Shown here: positions 10,101-19,082 of the stretch, in pieces
How positions within the stretch are numbered: position 1 is the stretch's first letter
Layout of the letters: each line of letters starts with the position of its first letter
DNA from: a virus
Direction: 5' to 3' (one strand)
Virus record (IMG/VR): IMGVR_UViG_3300035180_001820
Span: 1-64,000 of that record
Length of the DNA stretch: 64,000 bases
The notes under the pieces: generated by a model
Databases searched by the model: none
What the model was told of the DNA's origin: nothing
Seen by the model: only the letters and a program-made list of their open reading frames with translations
Translations under genes and position numbers: made by a program

Positions 10101-10844
10101 TTAATTATAATATTTTTTTGACATATCTAAATAACCATGTTCTTTATATGAAGAATATGCATTTAGGTATATTTTTTTCATTACGTTTAATATTCTGTTG
10201 ATGTTTTGAGATGTGTCATCTGTCATTTCGCGGATGTATACAAATATTGATTTCTTTGAAATGATGTCCATTCCCTTATTTTCCAATAGGTGTATTATTG
10301 CTGATAATATATTTTGGTATTTTTTTCTACCTTTACATATTTCATATGAATTTTCTTTAAGATAAATTATAAACTGTTGTATGAATGTTGATATATCATC
10401 ATTTTTTTCATCAATATCATATGATTCATCTTTTATGTCCAATGCAAAACTATTTTCAGAATCATCATTACCTGACATTGACATTTCATTTTTCATTCGT
10501 CTTTCACATCGCCTATTCCATAATATTAAATAATTAATCATAGAACGTGTAAAGTATGAAAATGCCCTACCTTTTTCTGGAGATATTTTACTTATGTTTA
10601 ATAAAATATGAGCAACTAATTCATGCTTAATATCATAAAATGATTCATTAATATATGAAAACTTTTTAGTATTAATAATACTTTCTGCCATTTTATCCAA
10701 TGCAAACTCAATACGATCTTTATAGATAATACTTCGTTTTAACACATCAGGTTCAGCAATATATTCTAACACTGCAGCTTCAGTATCAGGTGTAAAATAC
10801 ACCTTACCCTTTTTCTTTTTAATTTTACTCAATTGAGTTAACAT
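10101..10844 (-). CDS. Late-transcription sigma factor, gp55-like
   Basis: 247 residues; T4 gp55 is 185. The central part matches sigma region 2 as seen in gp55: LVAHILLNISKISPEKGRA, FSYFTRSMINYLILWNRR. An acidic linker and a C-terminal helical part follow. gp55 redirects host RNA polymerase to late promoters. The gene ends at a strong terminator and sits next to the virion block it would control. The N-terminal 30 or so basic residues are an extension relative to T4. Confidence 0.88.
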   Translation of the reverse strand: MLTQLSKIKKKKGKVYFTPDTEAAVLEYIAEPDVLKRSIIYKDRIEFALDKMAESIINTKKFSYINESFYDIKHELVAHILLNISKISPEKGRAFSYFTRSMINYLILWNRRCERRMKNEMSMSGNDDSENSFALDIKDESYDIDEKNDDISTFIQQFIIYLKENSYEICKGRKKYQNILSAIIHLLENKGMDIISKKSIFVYIREMTDDTSQNINRILNVMKKIYLNAYSSYKEHGYLDMSKKYYN

Positions 10845-10846
10845 AT

Positions 10847-11152
10847 TTATTCCGTAGGTTTATTAGTAAAATAGTTAACAACGTTTTCGTGTAACTCTTT
10901 AATTTCATTTGTTATAAATTTATAAGTCCATCCAATTTCATCATCGGCTTCAAATGAACCACGAATATCAATATCCTTAATTTTCTTAAGTGCATCATTA
11001 AATCGTAATATCATTAAACTTTTATAATGTTCAAATGAAATTAATATAGATTCCATAACTGTTAGTTTTCTATAAGTATTAATAGCAACATATGTTGCAA
11101 CTAATGCATATATAGTAACTATTGTATTATATAATTCAATATGTATTTCCAT
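10847..11152 (-). CDS. Small membrane-anchored phage protein with DIRGSFEADDE motif
   Basis: 101 residues: one N-terminal membrane segment (IVTIYALVATYVAINTY) and a cytoplasmic helical tail with DIRGSFEADDEIGW. I have seen D-x-(K/R)GSFEADDEVG in many small phage proteins of unknown role. Two-base gaps to both neighbours show it is in one operon with gp55 and the HD protein. Confidence 0.7.
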   Translation of the reverse strand: MEIHIELYNTIVTIYALVATYVAINTYRKLTVMESILISFEHYKSLMILRFNDALKKIKDIDIRGSFEADDEIGWTYKFITNEIKELHENVVNYFTNKPTE

Positions 11153-11153
11153 A

Positions 11154-11927
11154 TTATGACTTCTTTTTATTTAATATTGCTGACATGTCACCTAAAGTAA
11201 ATTCTTTGAAAACATCAACTGCTTTTGCTTGTGCCGACTGTTTTCCTGATTTAAGAACCTTTATATTCTTTTCACCAAATTTCCAATCTTGGTATTCAAT
11301 ACGCATAGCCATCATATCGGCTTGATGAATTATATATGGTAAGTTATTTTTGATTTGTTTAGAATCATACCAAGAAACTAAATATTCTTCATTACCTTTA
11401 TTATATAAACCATCATGAAGTCTAATTCCGATAAATTCATTTTCAGTAATACGAATATCATATTCTTGTAAGAACCATAAAGCTCTATCTTGATGTGGCA
11501 TTACATTTTTAATAGTTGTATTTGTATCATACATTTCACCACGTTTGCGTTTCCAATCTTCAGTTACTGGAACATATAATTCATTATCTAAATCTCCCAA
11601 TTTACCAATATCATGATTTAATGCAACGAACATTAATTCTGAATATTCATAATTCTCAAATTGACCCATACGAATCCACAATTCATGCAATTCTTCTGCA
11701 CATCTGATAACATTCAAAACATGATGAACATAACCACCAACAAAACATGAATGAAAATGTTCTTTACCTGATGCCGGCATCATAGTAATTCTCTCTTCAA
11801 ATTCACCATATAATTTTAATAGTTTATCAATACGATCTTGTGAAAATCCATGTTTAGATGAATCTTTAATCCATTCGATTAATCTATCATAATTTGCTTG
11901 AACTTGTTCTGGTGTTAATTCTTTCAT
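11154..11927 (-). CDS. HD-domain phosphohydrolase-like protein
   Basis: 257 residues. Metal ligands of the HD fold are visible: H near residue 58-60 (EHFHS), GYVHHVLNV, then LNHDIGKLGD (the HD pair), and later RLHDGLY and IHQADMMA. HD proteins hydrolyse nucleotides, cyclic dinucleotides or phosphate esters; the substrate cannot be read here. Close homologues are frequent in T4-like phages near gp55 or nucleotide genes. Confidence 0.8.
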   Translation of the reverse strand: MKELTPEQVQANYDRLIEWIKDSSKHGFSQDRIDKLLKLYGEFEERITMMPASGKEHFHSCFVGGYVHHVLNVIRCAEELHELWIRMGQFENYEYSELMFVALNHDIGKLGDLDNELYVPVTEDWKRKRGEMYDTNTTIKNVMPHQDRALWFLQEYDIRITENEFIGIRLHDGLYNKGNEEYLVSWYDSKQIKNNLPYIIHQADMMAMRIEYQDWKFGEKNIKVLKSGKQSAQAKAVDVFKEFTLGDMSAILNKKKS

Positions 11928-11939
11928 TTAATAACCTCT

Positions 11940-12452
11940 TTATTTTGTAATTGATTTGGCATAATCATTAACCACTTTATGCCCAGTATTGTATACACCA
12001 AATGCAATATCCCATCTATGATATTTTGCATATAATGTACTTAAATATTTCATTGACACTTTTATGTTAAGGTCTATATCATATAACACTTGGTCATATG
12101 TTAATACACTATCCGACATTGAATTTGCCGTACTTAACATTACTTGTGCAGCTCCTAATGCATTTTGATTTGAAATTAAATTTGCATTATAATCTTTATC
12201 TATTGGGCCACGATATGTTGATTCATGATATAACATTCTTAGTGCATATTTCGTTGGTACATTATATTCTTTAGAATATTTTACAGTACTTAAATAAACC
12301 TGCACTTCAGGTGAAATAATATTTTGCTTTGTTTGTATATTATGAATTTTTACAACTTCTGCTTCTATATTATTTATTCTAACTATATCAGTAATAAACA
12401 TAGTCACTGTTATAAAAAATAACAGTGACATATATAAATGTGTTAATTTCAT
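11940..12452 (-). CDS. Lytic transglycosylase (SLT fold), membrane-anchored
   Basis: 170 residues. An N-terminal signal anchor (residues 5-21) is followed by an SLT domain: catalytic Glu77 in MLYHESTY, ALGAAQVM at about 98-105, and YNTG near 153. It should cleave peptidoglycan in the periplasm, at lysis or on entry. The spike protein at 8488 lacks lysozyme, so this may supply that activity. It overlaps the upstream gene by 4 bases. Confidence 0.85.
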   Translation of the reverse strand: MKLTHLYMSLLFFITVTMFITDIVRINNIEAEVVKIHNIQTKQNIISPEVQVYLSTVKYSKEYNVPTKYALRMLYHESTYRGPIDKDYNANLISNQNALGAAQVMLSTANSMSDSVLTYDQVLYDIDLNIKVSMKYLSTLYAKYHRWDIAFGVYNTGHKVVNDYAKSITK

Positions 12453-12790
12453 TTTATTTTATTCAAATATGAACGTTGCATTTGCGCTTGTATTTGACCG
12501 TTAATAATTGTAGTTGATGAATCATCAAATATAGTAACCGAATTTGCTTTAAAATCAATTATATTTAATTGACCTTTATCATCAACCATAATACTAATAC
12601 TATCACCTGTCTTAAATTCAAAGACTTTATGTTGAACTGTTGTTCTAACAGTGTGCACTAAATAACCAAAGACAATAGATAATATTATTAAGCTATAAAG
12701 TTTTACAAATTTCCAAAATGATAAACAATACACTTTGATTTTTGATAAAACTTTAGTCTCAATTTCTTTAATCTTTACTTTAGTTACCAT
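12449..12790 (-). CDS. Small bitopic membrane protein, unknown (possible spanin/holin-like)
   Basis: From ATG 12790 the product has 113 residues: a basic N-terminus, one membrane helix (LIILSIVFGYLVH), then a beta-rich periplasmic part. A longer frame to 12898 exists but overlaps the upstream gene by over 100 bases. ATG 12790 overlaps the upstream stop by 11 bases. It sits directly before the transglycosylase, so a lysis role is possible but unproven. Confidence 0.65.
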   Translation of the reverse strand: MVTKVKIKEIETKVLSKIKVYCLSFWKFVKLYSLIILSIVFGYLVHTVRTTVQHKVFEFKTGDSISIMVDDKGQLNIIDFKANSVTIFDDSSTTIINGQIQAQMQRSYLNKIK

Positions 12791-13106
12791 AATGACCAAC
12801 TCTTCCATAAAATTTGAAAATAAGATCTTTAAGATCTTCGCATGTCCAAACACGAGCACCAACATCATTATTATATAAAAATACACGTGTTGCAACACCA
12901 GCCGTTAAAATTGAATTTAATTCACTTTCAACTTCAGGTCTTGGTATTAGTTTTCTTTTTGTATCAAACATCTTATCACGACGATCATCTTTAGAATGAC
13001 CATAATTTTCATTAAGCCATGCTAAAAGTTTAGGTTCATCTAAATCAATATTTATATAGACTAATTCAGGTGCAAATTCACCATGTCTAATTAAAATAGT
13101 TTTCAT
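12780..13106 (-). CDS. Hypothetical protein
   Basis: 108 residues, soluble, mixed alpha/beta. It begins with ILIRHGE, which mimics the histidine phosphatase motif, but the other catalytic residues are missing. It contains a DDRRDKMF segment and a C-terminal RVGHYGN. It overlaps peptide deformylase by 4 bases. Unknown function. Confidence 0.6.
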   Translation of the reverse strand: MKTILIRHGEFAPELVYINIDLDEPKLLAWLNENYGHSKDDRRDKMFDTKRKLIPRPEVESELNSILTAGVATRVFLYNNDVGARVWTCEDLKDLIFKFYGRVGHYGN

Positions 13107-13930
13107 TTATTTTCCTTATTTTCTTTTACTGAAAGTCTATAACCATTTTTGAAATGCTTATCTGCATTTTTATATTTATCAATGATTTTTTCATTATTAT
13201 CATTAATAAATTCAACTTTTTCATTCCTACCAATTTTAGGTTCAGTACGAACATGAGTAATACCTGCATATGATCTATCAGTCATTAGAATACCCATCAA
13301 GTGATCATATTCATGTTGAATAGCAACACATTCTAATAAATCCAAATCGGCATATAATGCCTTTTTGCTTTTAATAGAATCAGGATCTTTAATACCAAAC
13401 TCACGTACACCTTCAAAATTATCTGCTTTAACTTTTATTGAAAGTCTACGAACGGTTTTGCTTGATTTATTTGGAATTGACATACAGCCTTCTACATAAG
13501 GAACTGTTTCATATGAGGCTTCGATAATTTCAGGATTTATAAAAATCTCAGGTTCTTTTACGTTTACAACAAAGACCTTTCTAAAAATACCAATTTGTGG
13601 AGCTGATAAACCGATACATGGATTTTCTTTCATTGATTGTAAAAGTAACAATGCAATTTTTTCACCATACTCAACGGATTCAACTTTTTGTGAAACTTGG
13701 CGTAGTTTATTTTTATCTTTTATAATATTAATTCTACCAACACTATCAAGTCCTAATGTAATACTAGGATCATTTCCAACATTGGAATAATCTACACTTT
13801 CTATTTTATCCGAAGCCATAACATTTTCAGATGAAACAACTTCAGCATCTTCGGCAGAATTTAATTTTTCATCAATCACAGGAAATGCTTGTTTAACAGC
13901 GCTTAAATCATTGGAATTATTCAGTAACAT
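13103..13930 (-). CDS. def: Peptide deformylase with long N-terminal extension
   Basis: 275 residues. All three deformylase motifs are present: GLSAPQIG (107-114), EGCMS (147-151, Cys is a metal ligand) and QHEYDH (205-210, two His ligands and catalytic Glu). It removes formyl groups from new proteins. Phage deformylases are usually short; here about 65 acidic residues precede the domain and about 50 charged residues follow it. Its overlap with the upstream zinc protein is 14 bases. Confidence 0.92.
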   Translation of the reverse strand: MLLNNSNDLSAVKQAFPVIDEKLNSAEDAEVVSSENVMASDKIESVDYSNVGNDPSITLGLDSVGRINIIKDKNKLRQVSQKVESVEYGEKIALLLLQSMKENPCIGLSAPQIGIFRKVFVVNVKEPEIFINPEIIEASYETVPYVEGCMSIPNKSSKTVRRLSIKVKADNFEGVREFGIKDPDSIKSKKALYADLDLLECVAIQHEYDHLMGILMTDRSYAGITHVRTEPKIGRNEKVEFINDNNEKIIDKYKNADKHFKNGYRLSVKENKENK

Positions 13931-14390
13931 TTAATTTTGCCTTTGCTTTCTTTTTTGAAATTTTCTTTTCTTTTTTAGCTTTGTTATATCTTTTTAACAA
14001 TCGTGCTTCTTTTTTAATTTTATTTGCTTCACGATTTTTACGTTGAGTTTCTTTAATTGCATCAACATCGGTTACCGGTAAAGTACCTTTTAATTTTGGA
14101 GATTCAACACCAAATCTATAAACAGTACCATCTTTGTAAACAAATTGCTGCATTAATTTCCACCCACGTGGATATCCTACTTTTTTCTCAACTTTTGCTT
14201 TCTTTGAAGGTAATTCAAATGGAACTAAAGCACTTGTACATTTTGAACAAGTGACAGAAACAGCATCGGTACTAGTATGTGGAACAACAGTACCACATTT
14301 ACATTTTAGATCTTGAGATTTTTTAGCATTCAATAATCTATCTGCTTGAGCACCTGACATTTTAACAATTTTACGTTTTTGTTTTTTCAA
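13917..14390 (-). CDS. Basic zinc-ribbon protein
   Basis: 157 residues starting at TTG 14390, or 147 from ATG 14360 (MSGAQADRLL). A zinc ribbon is visible: CKCG, then CSKC about 20 residues later. The C-terminal third is almost all Lys, Arg and Ala, so it probably binds nucleic acid. It is the first gene after the promoter at 14418. Unknown function. Confidence 0.7.
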   Translation of the reverse strand: MKKQKRKIVKMSGAQADRLLNAKKSQDLKCKCGTVVPHTSTDAVSVTCSKCTSALVPFELPSKKAKVEKKVGYPRGWKLMQQFVYKDGTVYRFGVESPKLKGTLPVTDVDAIKETQRKNREANKIKKEARLLKRYNKAKKEKKISKKKAKAKLNVTE

Positions 14391-14417
14391 TTCTATAACC
14401 GTTTAATTTTTATAATA

Positions 14418-14448
14418 TAAATATAACCATTTATAAACCAAATGTCAA
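14418..14448 (-). promoter_or_regulatory. Promoter, TTGACA-N17-TATATTTA
   Basis: Minus strand: TTGACA at 14448-14443 and TATATTTA at 14425-14418, spacer 17. Drives the zinc-ribbon/deformylase operon. Confidence 0.8.
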
Positions 14449-14457
14449 TTGAGTTTT

Positions 14458-15417
14458 TTAACCATTATGCATTGATGACCTAAAAGGTGGTGCTTGTGGT
14501 TTAGAAGATTGTAGTTTATTTAATTCTTCAGAAACATTAAAAGTTTCAGGTTTAATTAGAGTATCATGTTGAGTATCATTTATGGGATCACTTACAGGAT
14601 CATTTATTTTAGGTTCTTCTTTTTTAGACTTAAACGCATCTAAAATATCATCCTGAGTTTTACCGCCTCCACTATAAATATAGTTAGCCGCAATAATTAA
14701 ACATACTGCAAGTGGGTCAAATACAAACACAAATAATAACATAAAATATTGAGATATTACATCAATATCTTTATTTAGTATTTTACTAATATAAATTATA
14801 GGACCTAATTCACCCTTTAGATTGGATGTTTCTAATGTAGATATTTGAAAATCACATGACATTATAGAATCATTTAATGCAGATATGTTTTTATTTAATA
14901 ATTTAATATCACTTAAATTACCTGAGATTGTTGATTCAACACGATTACCAATCTGATATCTGTTATGCTTATATAAGGTGTCTAACCTATCTTGTTGTTG
15001 ATTATATGACTTATTTAATGATGTTAATTGATTGTTTGAATAATCCAACTGTTGTTTGAAATATGATTTTTTATTTACCAATAATGTAACATTATTACTA
15101 TTCGCCGAATATGATTCTTTAGTTTTTTGATATGCATCTGATAAGAATCCATAAATTCCTGCGGAAGTTATTAACATTAAAACCATTAATGCAATTGTCA
15201 TATAACTTTTCATTAATGTATTAACAGTTTTCCAATATCTATATAGAAATGTAGATAATATGAATTTAGAATATTCTAATGTTGATGCCATAATCATTAC
15301 AGAATAATAATGACCAGAAAATAACAATGATATACCAAATACAGAAAAGAATGCGGCTGACATAGTCAATGCAGCCGCAGATAATGACACTAATGTAAGG
15401 AATGAATTAAACTTCAT
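14458..15417 (-). CDS. Multi-pass membrane protein with central coiled coil
   Basis: 319 residues. Membrane helices at about 5-35, 36-55, 70-95 and 225-250 flank a long coiled coil (110-200, rich in Asn, Gln and Leu heptads). The cytoplasmic tail is Pro-, Asp- and Lys-rich. The layout resembles DUF4407-like proteins, which is a guess. The promoter for the next operon abuts its stop codon. Confidence 0.65.
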   Translation of the reverse strand: MKFNSFLTLVSLSAAALTMSAAFFSVFGISLLFSGHYYSVMIMASTLEYSKFILSTFLYRYWKTVNTLMKSYMTIALMVLMLITSAGIYGFLSDAYQKTKESYSANSNNVTLLVNKKSYFKQQLDYSNNQLTSLNKSYNQQQDRLDTLYKHNRYQIGNRVESTISGNLSDIKLLNKNISALNDSIMSCDFQISTLETSNLKGELGPIIYISKILNKDIDVISQYFMLLFVFVFDPLAVCLIIAANYIYSGGGKTQDDILDAFKSKKEEPKINDPVSDPINDTQHDTLIKPETFNVSEELNKLQSSKPQAPPFRSSMHNG

Positions 15418-15420
15418 TGA

Positions 15421-15606
15421 TTAAAATTGTGTTTCGTTTTCTAATTCAACAACTTCAATTAATTGTGTTAACTCTTCTAATAGAACAATAAGAGTTCTTT
15501 CTAATGATGTCTTATCAACAGTATTAGAATTTACAACTCTATTTATCGCATCAATTTGATTGTTCACCGTGTTGAGAAGACTCAACACTTTCTTCTTGTT
15601 TCTCAT
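15421..15606 (-). CDS. Small coiled-coil protein
   Basis: 61 residues, entirely helical with Leu/Ile heptads (LERTLIVLLEELTQLIEVV). It overlaps the upstream gene by 56 bases in another frame, and lies 3 bases before the membrane protein. Unknown; could be its partner. Confidence 0.5.
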   Translation of the reverse strand: MRNKKKVLSLLNTVNNQIDAINRVVNSNTVDKTSLERTLIVLLEELTQLIEVVELENETQF

Positions 15607-15802
15607 TTAATAATCCTGTTTCTTCATTTATAATTTCAAATTCGGCATCTAATATTTTTTCACATACGTATAAATATCCATCTGAACCTTTAATAATTGT
15701 ATATGAATCACCTTTTCGAGAATTTAAGTCAACTTCATTCTCTTTGTTATTTTTATAAATATAAAGTGCATTATATTTGTCATCATTTATGGTTATTATC
15801 AT
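15551..15802 (-). CDS. Hypothetical small protein
   Basis: 83 residues: a beta-rich first half (YNALYIYKN, GDSYTIIKGSDGYLYV) and an acidic, polar tail. ATG start at 15802, two bases after the previous stop. The C-terminal 18 codons overlap the next gene. Unknown. Confidence 0.55.
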   Translation of the reverse strand: MIITINDDKYNALYIYKNNKENEVDLNSRKGDSYTIIKGSDGYLYVCEKILDAEFEIINEETGLLNEKQEESVESSQHGEQSN

Positions 15803-15804
15803 AA

Positions 15805-16164
15805 CTACCTAACAAACTTACAAATATACATATATGTATATTGTGGATATTTGAATGTTATAATTGCTGATTTATTTTTATTAATATATACATATGTAAT
15901 TAACGTATCATTTAGATAGTTTATACATTTGATTTTGTATGATACTTCAGTTAATTGTTTTGAATCTAAAACTTTAAGTGGTAAACCATCTGATATTTTT
16001 ATCACACCATTATCACTATCTAATTTTATTATAATATTTTGTGATTTTGTTGTAGTATCTTTTTTATAAATCTCAGTAACACTTGATGATAGAAATGTTA
16101 ATGATTGTGTAAATGATACACAAGTTAGAAATAAAAACAAAAATAGTACTTTCAATTTTATCAT
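15805..16164 (-). CDS. Secreted small protein
   Basis: 119 residues with a clear signal peptide (IKLKVLFLFLFLTCVSFTQS; possible cleavage near residue 20). The mature part is beta-rich with two Lys/Asn-rich loops. Probably periplasmic or membrane-attached through the Cys at 15, though the sequence around it is not a good lipobox. ATGA overlap with the upstream gene. Confidence 0.6.
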   Translation of the reverse strand: MIKLKVLFLFLFLTCVSFTQSLTFLSSSVTEIYKKDTTTKSQNIIIKLDSDNGVIKISDGLPLKVLDSKQLTEVSYKIKCINYLNDTLITYVYINKNKSAIITFKYPQYTYMYICKFVR

Positions 16165-16403
16165 ATACCTAAACCTCTAACCCTAACTCGCATATTCCAT
16201 TTATCAATTAATTTATGTATATTATCAACATGACTATTAATTCCATTACCATATTTCAAATAACATCCTTCGGTTAAACACATTATATTATATTCTTCAT
16301 CATCTATATTTATAATTGTTGGATGTGCACCACAAAATGGACATACAACCAAAGTATCTGATAAAATAACTAATTCATCGTCGGTAAGTTTTACACTACC
16401 CAT
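16161..16403 (-). CDS. Lar-like restriction alleviation zinc protein
   Basis: 80 residues. CPFCG at 21-25, C at 42 and 47 (MCLTEGC), and a closing IDKWNMRVR fit the Lar family, where the last part is usually a-x-x-WN-x-R. Lar of Rac prophage eases type I restriction by acting on the methylase. The function here is inferred from family resemblance. Confidence 0.65.
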   Translation of the reverse strand: MGSVKLTDDELVILSDTLVVCPFCGAHPTIINIDDEEYNIMCLTEGCYLKYGNGINSHVDNIHKLIDKWNMRVRVRGLGI

Positions 16404-17230
16404 TTATTAACCTCTATCATCTTATTAATAGTAATTGGTAATATTTTATTATTAACTAAACATTCTAACATTTGATGCACAGCTAATCTGGTTTCAGGTT
16501 GAGCATGATCACTAAGACGTTGATTAAATAAATGTTCTAATGAATTAAGGTTTAATATAATTTGCATATCGGTAAAGAAAGCAGTACCTAAAATACCACG
16601 ATAAACTTCACGAACTCTTCTTAATTCGCTAGCAGTAATAATATTATGTTCTTTACCAAATTGTAAAAACTTAACTAAATTATCATACATTAGTGATGCA
16701 TATTGATTTACTCTATCATATAATTCAACAACATCTGGACTGTATTTGGTTTCATGTTGATATTCAAAATCTTCATGATCATGTATTCTATTTATAATAT
16801 CAACCGCATCCGTTGGTAATGGAATATATGTATTAGGCATTGTTTTATATCTTAATGATAATTCATTTTGAGATATACCCAATCTACCAAAACTACCATC
16901 GTCACTATCAACCGTCATATTCTGAACTTGTCTAGACATACGATATTTATCAAGTTGGCGTTCTACATAAATAGGAACATGTAAATAAAACTTAAACCAT
17001 ACACACTCTTTAGGTGTATCGTGATGTAAAGGAACAATTGATGTTTCTAATACTCTTTTAACATCTTCATCAGGACGATATGTATTAGGTCCTTGAGTAC
17101 TTACCCAAGCAGATTCGGCAACATCTCTATCACTATTCCAATGATCCAATAAAACAACTCGTATTTCATTGTCTATCACATTTGGTTTATTATTAGCAGG
17201 TGTATTTGTTTGATTATCCATTTTTACCAT
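16391..17230 (-). CDS. thyX: Flavin-dependent thymidylate synthase ThyX, divergent signature
   Basis: 279 residues. ThyX makes dTMP from dUMP using FAD and methylene-folate. Seen: ERQLDKYR (90-97) in place of the usual RHR, then NELSLRY (122-128), and the late SLEHLFNQRLSDHAQPETR which fits the family's nucleotide-binding helix. About 20 residues (100-119, acidic) are inserted in the middle of the RHRxxSxNExSxRY signature. Start ATG 17230 overlaps the upstream stop; ATG 17221 is an alternative. Confidence 0.88.
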   Translation of the reverse strand: MVKMDNQTNTPANNKPNVIDNEIRVVLLDHWNSDRDVAESAWVSTQGPNTYRPDEDVKRVLETSIVPLHHDTPKECVWFKFYLHVPIYVERQLDKYRMSRQVQNMTVDSDDGSFGRLGISQNELSLRYKTMPNTYIPLPTDAVDIINRIHDHEDFEYQHETKYSPDVVELYDRVNQYASLMYDNLVKFLQFGKEHNIITASELRRVREVYRGILGTAFFTDMQIILNLNSLEHLFNQRLSDHAQPETRLAVHQMLECLVNNKILPITINKMIEVNKWVV

Positions 17231-17586
17231 AAAAATTTTACATTTTGAAAATCTAATTTATCTTTAATTTGAGGTTCGATTACTTTCTCAAATATATGAT
17301 ACTTATTAGCCAATCCTGCACCTAACATTGAAATTAAAAATAAATTATTAGGTGAATGTTTAATAATATCTATTAATTTATCCAATTCTCGTTTGAATAT
17401 TAACTCATATTCTTTAGGTTTATAATATGCATCATCTTTATATGATGGATATTTTTTAGTTATAAACCCATATGAATTTGAATGATATCTTAGTGCAGCT
17501 GCACCTTTTGTTCCTCTATGAAGAGAATTATCACCAAATACGAATATATGTGTAGGATTATCTATTAAATATTTTGCTGTTATCAT
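17224..17586 (-). CDS. Macro-domain-like small protein
   Basis: 120 residues. The start (THIFVFGDNSLHRGTKGAAA, then NSYGFITKKYPSY) and later LISMLGAGLA are typical of a phage family related to macro domains. Macro folds bind ADP-ribose or hydrolyse ADP-ribose-1'',2'' cyclic phosphate. It overlaps the cyclic-phosphate receiver gene by 4 bases, suggesting a joint role in nucleotide or RNA-end processing. Confidence 0.7.
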   Translation of the reverse strand: MITAKYLIDNPTHIFVFGDNSLHRGTKGAAALRYHSNSYGFITKKYPSYKDDAYYKPKEYELIFKRELDKLIDIIKHSPNNLFLISMLGAGLANKYHIFEKVIEPQIKDKLDFQNVKFLW

Positions 17587-17999
17587 ATGCGTATATTATT
17601 ATGAAATTTCATTGCAGTCCAAACAAATGGAATTACCGTTGACCTATCACCTAATAATTCATGCATATGAATTGCAGCTGTAGTGTTAAGTGAATGAATA
17701 ATAATTGGAGTATACTCATTACGTTTATTATCATAATCTGGATTACTTAAAAATCTAGCAACTTCGGCACCAGTATTGTCATTATTACTATCAACATATA
17801 CTTCACCACCAAGATCATGATCTAAAAATATTAAATCATACTTAATCATACTTAGACGTTTGCATGCATCTATTACAGTTTCACAAAAATCTACATACAC
17901 ATCAACATGATTACGCCATTGTAATTCATTGAATCTTTTCTTAAATTCATCAATTCTTTCATAAGAATCTTCTAATACAAGAATTTTATATTCATTCAC
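17583..17999 (-). CDS. Cyclic-phosphate-processing receiver-domain protein (cRec)
   Basis: 138 residues, receiver-like fold: KILVLEDSYER, then DLIFLDHDLGGE, TGAEVARFLSN and IIIHSLN. The LDHDLGG motif marks the cRec branch rather than two-component regulators. That branch is predicted to act on cyclic phosphates at RNA ends. GTG start at 17999 with GGAG seven bases upstream. Confidence 0.75.
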   Translation of the reverse strand: MNEYKILVLEDSYERIDEFKKRFNELQWRNHVDVYVDFCETVIDACKRLSMIKYDLIFLDHDLGGEVYVDSNNDNTGAEVARFLSNPDYDNKRNEYTPIIIHSLNTTAAIHMHELLGDRSTVIPFVWTAMKFHNNIRI

Positions 18000-18016
18000 T
18001 TATTCACTCCATTTTA

Positions 18017-18487
18017 TTATAATGTTAGTTTATTTTTAGGATCATTAACATCGGTATCATTAAGACTACAATTAATTGCATGAACGGTTTCTAACCATTT
18101 AATACCATGACGGTTAATTAAAATAGCAAAATCTTTTACATCATGATCGCGAAGTTTATATGATACATCACCAGTCTTATCATTGGTAACTGGTAGAATA
18201 TGTAACAATTCATGAAACATTAGAATATATTGACTTTCATCCGAAAGCGAATCCCAAAGTTCACCACTCATCTTAATAACATAATCACAGTCACTGTAAT
18301 ATTTCAAATCTTTATTTGCTCTTGTACATTGACCTGCTATGGTTTTACTAACATTAGGATATACTAAAACATATCCAATATTAGCACCATACATGTTAAG
18401 TTTTTCTTTTTCTATAATATCAGCTGCCAAATCTTTTAATTGTGGAGCATCAACATAATCTTTATTACCGATTTTTTTATTATCCAT
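18017..18487 (-). CDS. Putative phage metallopeptidase
   Basis: 156 residues. MFHELLHILP (around 90-99) supplies HExxH, and a second His comes in RDHDVKDFA about 20 residues on. This fits the short phage metallopeptidase family seen in many tailed phages. N-terminal half has an IGYVLVYPN strand and Cys at 53 and 65. Substrate unknown. Confidence 0.7.
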   Translation of the reverse strand: MDNKKIGNKDYVDAPQLKDLAADIIEKEKLNMYGANIGYVLVYPNVSKTIAGQCTRANKDLKYYSDCDYVIKMSGELWDSLSDESQYILMFHELLHILPVTNDKTGDVSYKLRDHDVKDFAILINRHGIKWLETVHAINCSLNDTDVNDPKNKLTL

Positions 18488-19082
18488 TTTTGAACTGTCC
18501 TTTTCTTTTTACTGTTCTAAATAACCAATCATCTTCGCCTTCTAATTTTTGTCCGCGAATAAATGATTTTTCTTTAATAGCATATTTTATTTTACCTTCA
18601 TCACCTATAACATCAGCCCAATCTTCACCGCTATCAATATCTTCACATATTAATTTGCCATCTATAACGTTTGGTACGAATATTTTTTCCTCCAAAACAA
18701 CTTTAGATATAATATTTCTTTTTGCTGAATGTTTAACGTTTATAACAATTGATGAACTAATCATATCATTTAGAAATGTTAACAACTCAGGTGCGCCAGT
18801 TGCATTTGATAAACACCATTTAGTAAACATTTCATCATCACCAAATGCCTTTACAAATTCTTTAAATGATGATAATTCTTTTTCGTATGGTTTATAAATT
18901 ACATTATTTGATTGTATATTTTCTAATAAATTAATTGCTAATTTTAGATCTTCGATATCATTTAATGTACTTTTACAATGTGTAGTGATAGGAAATTGTA
19001 ATTTTTTAGAATGCAATTTTTCTACTATAAAGTTATATAATATCCTATTATCGGATATCATAGCAAGAGAATATAATTCCAT
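18480..19082 (-). CDS. Hypothetical protein
   Basis: 200 residues, soluble, N-terminal half helical, C-terminal half charged with EDIDSGEDWADVIGDEG. No motif I know. It overlaps the metallopeptidase start by 8 bases (same operon). Confidence 0.6.
   Translation of the reverse strand: MELYSLAMISDNRILYNFIVEKLHSKKLQFPITTHCKSTLNDIEDLKLAINLLENIQSNNVIYKPYEKELSSFKEFVKAFGDDEMFTKWCLSNATGAPELLTFLNDMISSSIVINVKHSAKRNIISKVVLEEKIFVPNVIDGKLICEDIDSGEDWADVIGDEGKIKYAIKEKSFIRGQKLEGEDDWLFRTVKRKGQFKNG

Noticed and set aside
12780-13106. Histidine phosphatase
   Set aside because: The ILIRHGE start is not backed by the later Arg, Glu and His motifs.
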